In this document: in pieces, positions 1-7,572 of the stretch
Position numbering within the stretch: position 1 is the first letter of the stretch
How the letters are laid out: the number at the start of each line of letters is the position of its first letter
NCBI RefSeq assembly: GCF_000002865.3
Contig: NW_001865075.1
Span: 255,363 to 281,682 of the forward strand
Reading direction: 5' to 3'
DNA: 26,320 nt
Origin: Monosiga brevicollis MX1
Taxonomy: Eukaryota; Opisthokonta; Choanoflagellata; Craspedida; Salpingoecidae
The notes under the pieces: generated by a model
Seen by the model: the letters and a program-made list of their open reading frames with translations, nothing else
Databases searched by the model: none
What the model was told of the DNA's origin: nothing
Program-made: the position numbers and the translations under genes

Positions 1-64
1 TTTCCCCCCCCCCCCCCCCCGCCTCTCGCTCACCTTGCTGTTTTTGCCTCACACCACGACGCAG

Positions 65-1672
65 GTCTGCTCGGTCCCAACGGTGCGGGCAAGTCGACAC
101 TCCTGACAGCCATTGCCGAACAGGATGTCCCCCTCCCCGACCACTTTGACATCTTTCACCTCAAGAAGGAGATTGACGCCACGGACCTGACGGCCCTGGA
201 AGCCGTTCTTGACGTCGATGCCGAGCGCAAGCGTCTGGAAGCTGAAGCTGAGCGCCTCATTGAGATGGACTTGGCCGAGTCGGACCGTCTCACCTCCATC
301 TACGAGCGTCTGGATGCCATGGATGCCTCCCTCGCTGAGGCCAAGGCTGCCAAGCTCCTCCATGGTCTTGGCTTCACCAAAGAGATGCAGGCCAAGAAGA
401 CCAAGGACTTTAGCGGTGGTTGGCGCATGCGTATCGCCCTCGCCCGTGCCCTCTTCATTCAGCCTTCCATCATGCTGCTCGACGAGCCCACCAACCACTT
501 GGATCTTGAGGCCTGTGTGTGGCTTGAGGAGGAGCTCAAGAACTACCCCGCTTGCCTCGTCATCATCTCCCACTCCCAGGATTTCCTCAACGGCGTCTGC
601 ACCAACATCATGCATCTCCAGAACCGCCACCTCAAGTATTACTCGGGTAACTACGACCAATACGTCAAGACCCGTGCTGAACTCGAGGAGAACCAGATGA
701 AGCGCTACCAACAGGAGCAAGATCAGATTGCCCACATGAAAAACTACATTGCTCGCTTCGGTCACGGTAGCGCCAAGCTGGCCCGTCAGGCCCAGTCCAA
801 GGAAAAGGTCCTGGCCAAGATGGTCGCCGGTGGTCTCACCGAAAAGGTGCAGGCTGATCACTCGATCGATTTCAAGTTCCCTGATTGCGGCAAGCTGCCC
901 CCGCCCGTGCTCATGGTTGAGAACGTCAGCTTCAAGTACCCTGGCACTGAAAAGTACCTCTACCGCAACCTGGACTTTGGCGTCGACCTTGACACCCGTC
1001 TTGCCCTGGTCGGCCCCAACGGTGCGGGCAAGTCCACCCTCCTCAAGCTCATCGTCGGTGAGCTCACCCCCACCGAGGGTCAGATTCGCCGCAACGCCCA
1101 TCTCCGCTTTGCCCGTTACCATCAGCATCTCGAGGATCAGCTCGACTTTTCCCTTTCCCCTATCACCTTTATGCAAAAGGAATTTCAGGAGGAACTCAAG
1201 GAGATTGAGGATGCCCGCAAGGCCGTCGGTCGCTTCGGCCTCACTGGCAAGATGCAGACCATGCCCATCGAGCAGCTGAGCGACGGCCAGCGCTCGCGCC
1301 TCATCTTCGCCTGGCTGGCCATGACCCGCCCTCACATGCTCATTCTTGACGAGCCTACTAACCACTTGGACATGGAAACCATCGACAGTCTGGCCCGTGC
1401 CATCTCTGGCTTCGAGGGCGGTGTCTTGCTTGTTAGTCACGACTTCCGTCTCATCGACCAGGTCGCTCAGCAGATCTGGATTGCAGAAAACGAGGTGCGT
1501 CCCCTTTTGCTCCCATCACTTGACGATTGACCTTTTGCTTGCCGGCGTTGTTCCTTGGCCATTTCTCACCACGCCGTCTTGTGACATTTTCACCGAGTAG
1601 ACCGTTACCCGTTGGGAGGGTGATATCTTGGCCTACAAGGAGCATCTGCGTCGCAAGCTCGAGGAGAACTGA
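65..1672 (+). CDS. ABCF2: ABC-F family ATPase, ABCF2-like (5' partial)
   Basis: Soluble ABC protein with two nucleotide-binding domains and no membrane segment; family members act on ribosomes and translation in the cytosol. Exons are 65-1494 and 1601-1672; the intron at 1495-1600 is GTGCGT...GAGTAG and keeps phase 0. The window opens inside an upstream intron, whose acceptor is CAG at 62-64, so roughly the first 100 residues are missing. Domain 1 shows Walker [10 protein letters not shown] (about 75-101), signature [15 protein letters not shown] (about 409-453) and Walker [11 protein letters not shown] (about 474-503). The ABC-F linker carries [20 protein letters not shown] (about 694-753). 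Domain 2 shows a second GPNGAGKST (about 1012-1038), signature LSDGQ and [11 protein letters not shown]. The last exon encodes [12 protein letters not shown], which matches the C-terminal end of animal ABCF2. Similarity is strong along the whole length and both ATPase sites look intact. The long antisense frame over this gene is a codon-bias shadow. Confidence 0.95.
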
Positions 1673-2476
1673 GCATGCCACTCCTCGGCTCAACCATTAA
1701 CATCCCTCAATCGCACCGCCGCGCGGCAGCGAGCGCACTGAGCTCAAGGAGACGAAGCAACCATTCTGTCCTGCTTTGACCCCAGTCCAGTTGGTTTTTG
1801 GACCTGCCTGTGGCATGCTTGCTTCATTTGCAAGACAATGGGGTGTGGATGAAGGCCGCTGTGGGGTGGGTTTTTTAGAGTGATTACCCTATAGCTTGTT
1901 GTGCGTTTACCGATGGGGTGTCAACGGCTTGGTGAGGCTCAGCTGTTCGGAACGTGATCAGCAATCTCGTGTGCGTGCGTATTGGCGTGTCATTGATGGG
2001 CGCGTCTGCGCACGTGTGTTGGCGCGATCACTTATTCGAGCGCGCATGGTCGTCTGCTCGCGAGCTACTTTGTTGCTATCGGTTCTCTCTTTTTGGTTTT
2101 TCTTTTGCTGTCTTTTGCGGCGAGCCGTGTGGCTCGCGCTTGTTCTCCCCTGCGTGGATCTGCTTTTGGTGTTGCTTTGTCTTAGCCAACGTGTTGTCGC
2201 TTTGAAGCGTTCTCTGTCCCGAAATGACGTGCGTGTCTGGATGGATCGAGCCTGTGAAGCACCAGGTCTCCCAAGACCTCAATTGAACCCTGTTCTGAAG
2301 CCGTTCATACGTCCTCCTTTCTTTTGTTGATCCCGCTTTGAGCTGTGGAAGCCCGTGTCGCATCGTCAAGTGTGAAGAGGCCGGTCACACGATTCGCTTG
2401 TTGTCTTGGTGTGTCATGAGTTTCAATCCTGGACCAATTCAATTGGTCGGGCTCGGCGTGCAGGAAAAAATTGGTT
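1673..2476. other. ABCF2 3' flank / convergent intergenic region
   Basis: About 800 bases between the ABCF2 stop codon and the stop codon of the minus-strand hinderin-like gene, so both 3' UTRs should lie here. A 144-codon frame at 1896-2330 is hydrophobic, rich in Cys/Arg/Leu and without a recognisable domain; I do not call it a gene. No RNA gene or repeat seen. Confidence 0.6.
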
Positions 2477-3775
2477 CTAATGATTCAGCCAGTGGGCCAG
2501 TTTGAGTGCGTCGTCAACCCCGCTCAGCGGGTAGGCGGACGCGCGGCTTCCACCGAATTCAGCCGAGCTATGTGCTTTTGTTGTTTGCCAGAGCGCTGGA
2601 TGCGGCGGTGCACCAGAAGGAGTTGGCCGCAGCTGGCTTGGAAACGCCGGTGATGCAGCATGCTGTGGAGCGGGACCACGGACCGGAGCCGGCATAGGAG
2701 TCCAGTGGGACGATGGCGGGGGCAGGTGCTGCCGATCCATGTGCTCAACTAGGTCCACAAGCGACAGCGTGCCCGGGGACGCCGCTCTTGGGTCAGCTAA
2801 CCAGGGCCGGTCTTGGGCCCGGAGACCGTTTTGCCCCGAGCTCGGCACTTGGGTCTCAAGCTGTTGTGGTCGAACATTCCCATCCATAACGGAAGGCGAC
2901 GGTGCCCTCTCATCAGATAAATGGGAGAAAGTGGGGGAGGAAGAGCCTGAGCGCTCTCTTGGGCCACCAAAGCCATGCGTGGCCTCGGTTTGCGTCTCGA
3001 TAGTTCGCTGCGGCAAAGGTTCAGTCTGCACCCCCGCCTCGAAGCGGGCGGGGCTCTTCGCGGGCGAGGTCGGGGCAATGCCCGAGGATGCGCGATTGCT
3101 CCCTTCTGCTGCATCCATCTCCAGATCAGCCACACACAAGCCACCCTGCGAGCCGCCGAGGGCCACTCCGCGCTCGTGAGGAGATCGCGATTGCTGCAGC
3201 TCATGGACGGCTTCCATAAGGCGCTCAATCTGTTGCTGCAGTGCAGCCACCTCCTGAGAGGGCACACTGGAGGGTACGAGGGGAGAAGCTTGGACAACAT
3301 TTCCACCGGCAATCCTTTGCTCGGGGGATGGCCGCCTTCTCGCATGGTCGTCGAGGCTGTGGCTCAGATACCTGGCGGTAGAGACTGGTGCAGGACGAGG
3401 ACCGACGTCCAGCGTTTCATAGCTGGGTGAGGCACGTTGGGAAGCTAATTGGCGCTGCGCTGAAGCCAGCTGCTCCAGCGCGCCCCGATACTCCTGGTCC
3501 AGGCGCGAAACTTCGTGCACCAGACGTGCAACCCGACGTTTGTCTTCCAGACACAGATCAGCGAGGCTGGCATTGCTGCGTCGAGGCGGGGACGAAGTTC
3601 GCCGCGCTATTGACGGTGCCCGGCTATGCTGCTCCCGACCCACGGCTGCAGCCGCCTTGTGCCCACCTGACCCCCGAGCCCGATTCTTGCTAGGCACGGC
3701 CACGCTCGCAGCAGCTGCCGGCTCCCGCAACGAGGCGACCCAGCCCAACTCCACACCACTACTCCCCACCGCCAT
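2477..3775 (-). CDS. Hinderin (KIAA1328)-like coiled-coil protein
   Basis: Single-exon frame of 432 codons. Residues about 70-88 read [19 protein letters not shown], which closely matches the motif [20 protein letters not shown] that I recall from vertebrate hinderin. It is followed by a short coiled coil (about 85-115) and a second short coiled coil ([16 protein letters not shown], about 180-195). The rest is low-complexity Pro/Ser/Ala-rich sequence, probably disordered, with paired VQTE / TQTE segments near 250-265. The start ATG follows an A/T-rich stretch and is the first in frame. The vertebrate protein is longer (over 550 residues) and its role is poorly defined (reported SMC3 interaction); no function can be assigned here. 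The similarity rests on one motif plus the adjoining coiled coil, so the family call is moderate while the coding call is firm. It is convergent with ABCF2 and its 5' end faces the tRNA cluster. Confidence 0.7.
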   Translation of the reverse strand: [432 protein letters not shown]

Positions 3776-3870
3776 TGCCGTTCAAATTCTAAAAAAAAAT
3801 TTAAAAAAATGGAAAAAAAATGAAAAAATTTAAAAGCAGCGAAAAAGGAGGGGGAGACAAGGGCGCCGGT
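3776..3870. promoter_or_regulatory. A/T-homopolymer-rich shared upstream region
   Basis: Runs of A and T (for example 3791-3835) stand out from the GC-rich surroundings. They lie immediately upstream of the minus-strand hinderin-like ATG and about 80 bases before the first tRNA. A nucleosome-poor promoter role is inferred from composition and position only. Confidence 0.35.
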
Positions 3871-3884
3871 ACATATATATGTGG
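3871..3884 (+). promoter_or_regulatory. TATA-like element upstream of tRNA-Asp copy 1
   Basis: ACATATATATGTGG centred about 35 bases before the tRNA. AT-rich TATA-like blocks recur at similar distance before all four copies although the spacers otherwise differ. Confidence 0.45.
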
Positions 3885-3909
3885 TTATATTGCTTCAACT
3901 GTCAGATCA

Positions 3910-3981
3910 TCTCCGATAGTATAGTGGCTAGTATCCCTGCCTGTCACGCAGGAGACCTGGGTTCGATTCCCAGTCGGAGAG
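3910..3981 (+). tRNA. tRNA-Asp (anticodon GTC), copy 1
   Basis: A 72-base gene that folds as a canonical cloverleaf. The acceptor stem is TCTCCGA/TCGGAGA with discriminator G. The anticodon stem CCTGC/GCAGG encloses loop CTGTCAC, with anticodon GTC at 3943-3945. The T arm is CTGGG-TTCGATT-CCCAG. The A box (TAGTATAGTGGCTAGTA) and B box (GGTTCGATTCC) are intact internal Pol III promoters. There is no intron and CCA is not encoded, as usual in eukaryotes. Confidence 0.97.
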
Positions 3982-3988
3982 CTTAATA

Positions 3989-3993
3989 TTTTT
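3989..3993 (+). terminator. Pol III T-run terminator, tRNA copy 1
   Basis: Five consecutive T residues 8 bases after the mature tRNA end, the minimal RNA polymerase III stop. Confidence 0.7.
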
Positions 3994-4032
3994 GCTTGGT
4001 AATATTTTTGCTGACATTTTATCAATTCCGCA

Positions 4033-4050
4033 AAGTATACCATTTTTATG
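4033..4050 (+). promoter_or_regulatory. TATA-like element upstream of tRNA-Asp copy 2
   Basis: AAGTATACCATTTTTATG, about 43 bases before the tRNA; the weakest match of the four. Confidence 0.35.
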
Positions 4051-4079
4051 TAAAAGTATCGTGCTCAAATGTAAGAACA

Positions 4080-4151
4080 TCTCCGATAGTATAGTGGCTA
4101 GTATCCCTGCCTGTCACGCAGGAGACCTGGGTTCGATTCCCAGTCGGAGAG
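4080..4151 (+). tRNA. tRNA-Asp (anticodon GTC), copy 2
   Basis: Base-for-base identical to the copy at 3910-3981. It is preceded by GAACA, as are copies 3 and 4, and followed by GCATCAA, shared with copies 3 and 4 but not copy 1. Copies 2-4 therefore share slightly more flank with each other. Anticodon at 4113-4115. Confidence 0.97.
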
Positions 4152-4160
4152 CATCAAATC

Positions 4161-4165
4161 TTTTT
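4161..4165 (+). terminator. Pol III T-run terminator, tRNA copy 2
   Basis: TTTTT 10 bases after the tRNA end, in the context GCATCAAATCTTTTTGC. Confidence 0.7.
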
Positions 4166-4220
4166 GCTGCGGCTTCAGTTACCAAAGTTTGTGTTTTTTT
4201 CTCTGATAAGGATACCAAAC

Positions 4221-4239
4221 GCCTTTATATACTATTTTA
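4221..4239 (+). promoter_or_regulatory. TATA-like element upstream of tRNA-Asp copy 3
   Basis: GCCTTTATATACTATTTTA begins 50 bases before the tRNA; its first ten bases recur at nearly the same distance before copy 4. Confidence 0.45.
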
Positions 4240-4270
4240 TGCCTCATCATTGTCAGCTGATGCGCGAACA

Positions 4271-4342
4271 TCTCCGATAGTATAGTGGCTAGTATCCCTG
4301 CCTGTCACGCAGGAGACCTGGGTTCGATTCCCAGTCGGAGAG
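4271..4342 (+). tRNA. tRNA-Asp (anticodon GTC), copy 3
   Basis: Identical 72-base sequence to the other three copies, with intact A and B boxes and anticodon at 4304-4306. The gap from copy 2 is 119 bases. Confidence 0.97.
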
Positions 4343-4351
4343 CATCAATTC

Positions 4352-4356
4352 TTTTT
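4352..4356 (+). terminator. Pol III T-run terminator, tRNA copy 3
   Basis: TTTTT 10 bases after the tRNA end, in the context GCATCAATTCTTTTTGC. Confidence 0.7.
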
Positions 4357-4402
4357 GCATCTCTTCGGTGTCAGACGGATTTTGAAGCTGTGGCTGGCCT
4401 GT

Positions 4403-4421
4403 GCCTTTATATGTGAATTTA
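4403..4421 (+). promoter_or_regulatory. TATA-like element upstream of tRNA-Asp copy 4
   Basis: GCCTTTATATGTGAATTTA begins 48 bases before the tRNA; its first ten bases are shared with the copy 3 element. Confidence 0.45.
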
Positions 4422-4450
4422 CGCGCCACGTGTTCGTCAATGCGAGAACA

Positions 4451-4522
4451 TCTCCGATAGTATAGTGGCTAGTATCCCTGCCTGTCACGCAGGAGACCTG
4501 GGTTCGATTCCCAGTCGGAGAG
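4451..4522 (+). tRNA. tRNA-Asp (anticodon GTC), copy 4
   Basis: Fourth identical copy, with anticodon at 4484-4486. Spacers between copies are 98, 119 and 108 bases and have diverged, while the genes have not. This indicates selection or gene conversion acting on the transcribed part. Confidence 0.97.
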
Positions 4523-4530
4523 CATCAATC

Positions 4531-4537
4531 TTTTTTT
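4531..4537 (+). terminator. Pol III T-run terminator, tRNA copy 4
   Basis: Seven T residues 9 bases after the tRNA end, followed by a second T-run after a single G; the strongest terminator of the cluster. Confidence 0.75.
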
Positions 4538-4964
4538 GTTTTTGCCCCCGATGAGCCGTCGGTTCGACCGGGAGGTAAATGAGCGATTGGTTGAGGGCGG
4601 TGCCCTGCCAGGCATGCTCCTCCTGTTTCACTTTTGCTTTTGTTGTTATTTCTGACTCACCGCCTGGTTTGCGCGCTGTGATGACTGTTCAATAACGCTT
4701 TTCACCGAGTGCCGTAATTTCGTCTTATTTTTGCGCTTATTTTGCGCTTATTTTTTTGCGCGATGCTCTTGTCCGTTTTTCCTGCAACGGGCTTTGAGCG
4801 CGCGTACTCCCTGGGATGGCGGGCGTGCCCGACCTACGCCTGTCAAGCTACTAGCCTTTCTTCACGTCTGAACGGTGTTTACAAAGCACCAGGCCCCAAT
4901 GGGATTATGTTCAGTTAAAATTTGCATTCACCAGGTCCGATTTGTTTTCTGAAAGGGATTTGTG
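4538..4964. other. Intergenic region after the tRNA cluster
   Basis: No coding frame with support. A T-rich stretch at about 4726-4764 repeats TTTTGCGCTTA two to three times. No further tRNA, hairpin or recognisable promoter seen. Confidence 0.5.
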
Positions 4965-4983
4965 TAAAGATCAGGGTATCGTC
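4965..4983 (+). repeat. Left terminal inverted repeat of the candidate MITE
   Basis: Nineteen bases exactly complementary to 5338-5356. Confidence 0.75.
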
Positions 4984-5337
4984 ATACGAGCTGGCCCCAC
5001 CATGCCCCAGTGCGGTGTGTTGGCTATCGCATGCAAAAGGAACGGAGACGCTGGCTTGTGAGAGCGAAAAGTTATGCTGTTTGCCACAGGTCTGGGTGGC
5101 CTCAAATTTTAGCGGTCCAAAAAAAGAAAGGTTGCGAAAACAGAAGAAACTCGTCGAACGTTGTCACCACAATCTTTTTGGCGTGACATGGCTGCCCCAC
5201 TTTGCGTGCGTACCGTGCGGCTATTGAGCTCGGGTTTTGAGCAGGAGGCTCGGAAGAGCCGGGCTTCAAAAGTCATTTTCTGGCCCATACACCCCAGGAA
5301 TCACCAAAAACGGCCCATATCTCAGTTCGGCCAAAAC

Positions 5338-5356
5338 GACGATACCCTGATCTTTA
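5338..5356 (-). repeat. Right terminal inverted repeat of the candidate MITE
   Basis: Exact reverse complement of 4965-4983. Confidence 0.75.
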
Positions 5357-5834
5357 ATTGAACCTTACACATTTGACATCGAGCAAACTCTTGAAAGAGG
5401 GCATTACATGGTTGAAGCTCGCCTCTTTGCTCTGATCATGTTTTTGGACGAGTGTTTGAGTGGCATCTGAGTTCCGGTGCAAAGCTTATACGAAGGTGCA
5501 AAGCTAAATTAAGCTAGAAAAGCTCAACAAACGGCAACACAGTTTAGTGGTCCCTTTGCCGCAGTCCCGGTTGGCTCACCCGCGTTTGCTCGCACGCTCC
5601 ACACCGCCTTGTCTCGTTGCTCCTCTCCATCATCATCGTCATCGACATGATCTCCATGGCGCATGACAGTGGGATCGAGCTGGCTCACAATAGCTCCAGC
5701 ACCAGACGCTTGCATTGTCGCTAGACGGTGATCTGCACAGGCTGCTATGTTGCACAGCACCTTGCATAAGCTTCACATGACACGCGCGGAAATTACAAGA
5801 ACTAAAGTACCATGCACCCAGAAACACCTACATG
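5357..5834. other. Region 3' of the Cys/His-repeat gene; one doubtful minus-strand frame
   Basis: Contains the presumed 3' UTR of the minus-strand Cys/His gene. A minus-strand frame at 5524-5760 (78 codons, with a run of five Asp and an acidic centre) has no recognisable domain. I saw no splice link to the gene upstream, so I leave it uncalled. Confidence 0.4.
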
Positions 5835-6436
5835 CTAGTTGAACTTTTGCAACCACTCTTGAGCTTGGCGTCTGCCTTCGGGTGTATCAATGATCTCGGC
5901 GATGTCAGGGCGCTCATGTTGAAGCTGTGCCATCATGGCATCATGGTCAGGTGCAGCAGCTGCAGCTGCTTCGGCCCGGTGAGCAGGCTAAAGTGGCAAA
6001 GCAAACCAGCAGAGAGTTAAAAGCTCAAGACGACGCCACCCAAGATGAACCATCAGCGCATTGTTACCGGAACGAGGAATTCTGGAATACTGACAAGCTC
6101 TGCTGCGGGGCGAAGCGCAGGACTTTCTGCTACAAGATCACGGGCAGCATTGATGGGGTCAGAGTGGCCACCTTCGTGACGGCGGCACTCGTGATAATGA
6201 TGCGACCAGCCCTCCTGGCACTTGAAACAAAAGGCATCACACTTTTCGCATTTCGTACCTGGAACAGCGTCCGAATTGCCATTCGCACCAGCAAGATCGC
6301 GAACAACGTTGAAAAAGCCCGAGTGGCCACCTTTATGATTGCGGCACTCATGATGGTTGTGTGGCCACATCTCTTCGCATTTGAAGCATAACTCCCTGCA
6401 CTTTTCACATCTCGTTCCTGGAACGGGTTTGCCCAT
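5835..6436 (-). CDS. Small protein with two tandem Cys/His-rich (ZZ-like) repeats
   Basis: Two-exon model: 6436-6068, intron 6067-5988 (80 nt, GTAACA...TTTAG, phase 0), then 5987-5835, giving 173 residues. Residues 5-50 and 58-103 are two copies of one unit with a 53-residue period. Each copy reads VPGT[RK]CEKC-x3-CFKC, then W-x-H, HEC, R-x-H, GGH and RDL. Cysteines are at 10, 13, 17, 20, 31 and 63, 66, 70, 73, 84; histidines are at 26, 28, 29, 34, 38 and 79, 80, 82, 87, 91. CxxC-x3-CxxC followed by closely spaced His recalls the second half of a ZZ zinc finger, but the HEC-x2-H-x-GGH tail is not standard, so the family is open. The C-terminal exon has an Ala run then a charged helical segment ending EWLQKFN. 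The ATG follows an in-frame stop about 80 bases upstream. Zinc binding is inferred from residue pattern; function is unknown. Confidence 0.65.
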
Positions 6437-6439
6437 CTT

Positions 6440-6471
6440 GCCGTCGAACAGAGAAGCCGTCGAACAGAGAA
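6440..6471. repeat. 16-bp perfect tandem duplication
   Basis: GCCGTCGAACAGAGAA occurs twice in direct succession just upstream of the Cys/His-repeat ATG, in its 5' UTR or promoter. Confidence 0.85.
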
Positions 6472-6571
6472 AGTGTGCTTCGCTTGTTGATCTTCGCTCG
6501 AACTTTGGGTATCAACAGGAAAGAAGAAAAATGCCAGTCATTGGCGGCTCGACACCACGACAAACGCCTGG

Positions 6572-6592
6572 CTGAGTTTATAAAAGCATGAC
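6572..6592. promoter_or_regulatory. TATA box candidate
   Basis: GAGTTTATAAAAGCATG reads as a TATA box on both strands (TATAAAAG plus, TATAAAC minus). On the minus strand it lies about 145 bases before the Cys/His-repeat ATG, a plausible core-promoter position; no gene starts nearby on the plus strand. Confidence 0.35.
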
Positions 6593-6824
6593 TCTGCTTG
6601 TGACAAGCTGCTGTCAACGACTGAAGCTCGGCTTGCTTGCTTGCTCGAAGCTGAAAACGAGGCTTGAATTAATGAAGTGTGCATACACGCAGTGTCAAGT
6701 CGCTTCACAGGCGCCATTCACAAGCCACCTCAGCAAGAATCAAAATGGCCCTACCGCAATAAGACGTGGCTATTGCTTCTCCAAAGCATGAATTCGAGTC
6801 CGCAGTAACATACTAGACGAAGAA

Positions 6825-6878
6825 ATGTGTGTAAGCTCGAGGTTTGATTTGCGCAAATCAACCCTCGAGCTTACACAT
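6825..6878. repeat. Near-perfect 54-bp palindrome (hairpin without loop)
   Basis: Left arm 6825-6852 and right arm 6853-6878 are reverse complements apart from one extra GT in the left arm and one mismatch. The centre is GCGC. A transcript could fold to a stem of about 26 bp. Confidence 0.8.
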
Positions 6879-7090
6879 GCTTTCTCTCCACAAAAACATA
6901 AAACGCCACAAGACTGTATCGATTTGAGCTTGGGGGAGTGAGTGGGGTTGCCACTTTGGCAAGACCATCTTGTGTTTGTGAGTAGCCTTTGAAATTTGAT
7001 CTGTCTTATCAGGCTGCTCGTAGAGCCCAAACTGTAGCCTTGACTGCGCCAGGCAATGCTGATATCGATGTGGTACAGCTTTGGCGTCAG

Positions 7091-7295
7091 AAACGGCAGC
7101 TGGGCCCCTGATCTCATACTTTGTCGCACGTCGAGAACAAGCACACCCCACCACCCTCTCTATGTGCTTCTTTCGAAGGCCATAATATTATTACATTAGT
7201 ACCCCCAAACTGAAAACAAAAGCGCTTTCGGGCCCAATGCCAAATGGCAGCCAGGCGCCTGGCCTCAGATTTCGTCGCACGTCAAAACCAAGCAC
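7091..7295. repeat. Diverged direct repeat, two 54-bp units
   Basis: 7091-7144 and 7242-7295 align without gaps with about 12 mismatches by eye. The best block is GTCGCACGTC, with AAGCAC at the end. The origin is not apparent. Confidence 0.6.
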
Positions 7296-7572
7296 GCTGC
7301 ACCTTCGACATGAGCTTGAGATGCTCGGTGTGAAGTCCAAATCCACCTTGGTCCATCCTGCGACATTCCACTGGCATGAGTGGCTCCATGAGTGAGGGAC
7401 TCCACCCCAACAACGCCAGTCCGAACATTCAAAAATATAGTCAGACGAACTCTTAGTGTGTGTGCTTTTGTGAAGCACTTTTGCTTTTGTTCTGCTTGTT
7501 TGGGTTTTGATTCAGTGAACCAGTTTACAAGCAGCGCTGATCAGAACAGCAGGAGCGACGACCACCGCCGAC

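Larger units (their letters stand above)
4965..5356. mobile_element. Candidate non-autonomous DNA transposon (MITE-like)
   Basis: A 392-bp segment bounded by perfect 19-bp inverted repeats, TAAAGATCAGGGTATCGTC at 4965-4983 and its exact reverse complement at 5338-5356. If the outermost TA on each side is read as a target-site duplication, as for Tc1/mariner-type elements, the terminal repeat proper is 17 bp. The interior has no transposase; short plus-strand frames running through it cross the boundaries and look fortuitous. Family is unknown. Whether it is a transposon depends on finding further copies in the genome. Confidence 0.5.
6437..7572. other. Intergenic region between the Cys/His-repeat gene and the PARP-like gene
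   Basis: No supported gene. It holds the 5' flanks of the two divergent neighbours, a 16-bp tandem duplication, a 54-bp palindrome at 6825-6878 and a 54-bp direct repeat (7091/7242). Minus-strand frames at 6770-7144 and 7191-7478 share a short motif (DVR then LPF) only because they read through the direct repeat. Confidence 0.5.

Noticed and set aside
49-1440. 463-codon minus-strand frame opposite ABCF2
   Set aside because: It mirrors the conserved ABC-F exon on the other strand; the Leu/Gly/Val-rich translation is the usual antisense shadow of GC-biased codons.
1896-2330. 144-codon plus-strand frame downstream of ABCF2
   Set aside because: Cys/Arg/Leu-rich with no motif or homology I recognise; lies where the ABCF2 3' UTR is expected.
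3910-4522. CRISPR-like array (regular identical repeats with unique spacers)
   Set aside because: The repeat unit is a full tRNA-Asp gene with Pol III signals in a eukaryotic context; spacers are ordinary intergenic DNA.
4922-5361. Two overlapping plus-strand frames across the candidate MITE
   Set aside because: They cross the element boundaries, overlap each other in different frames and show no domain.
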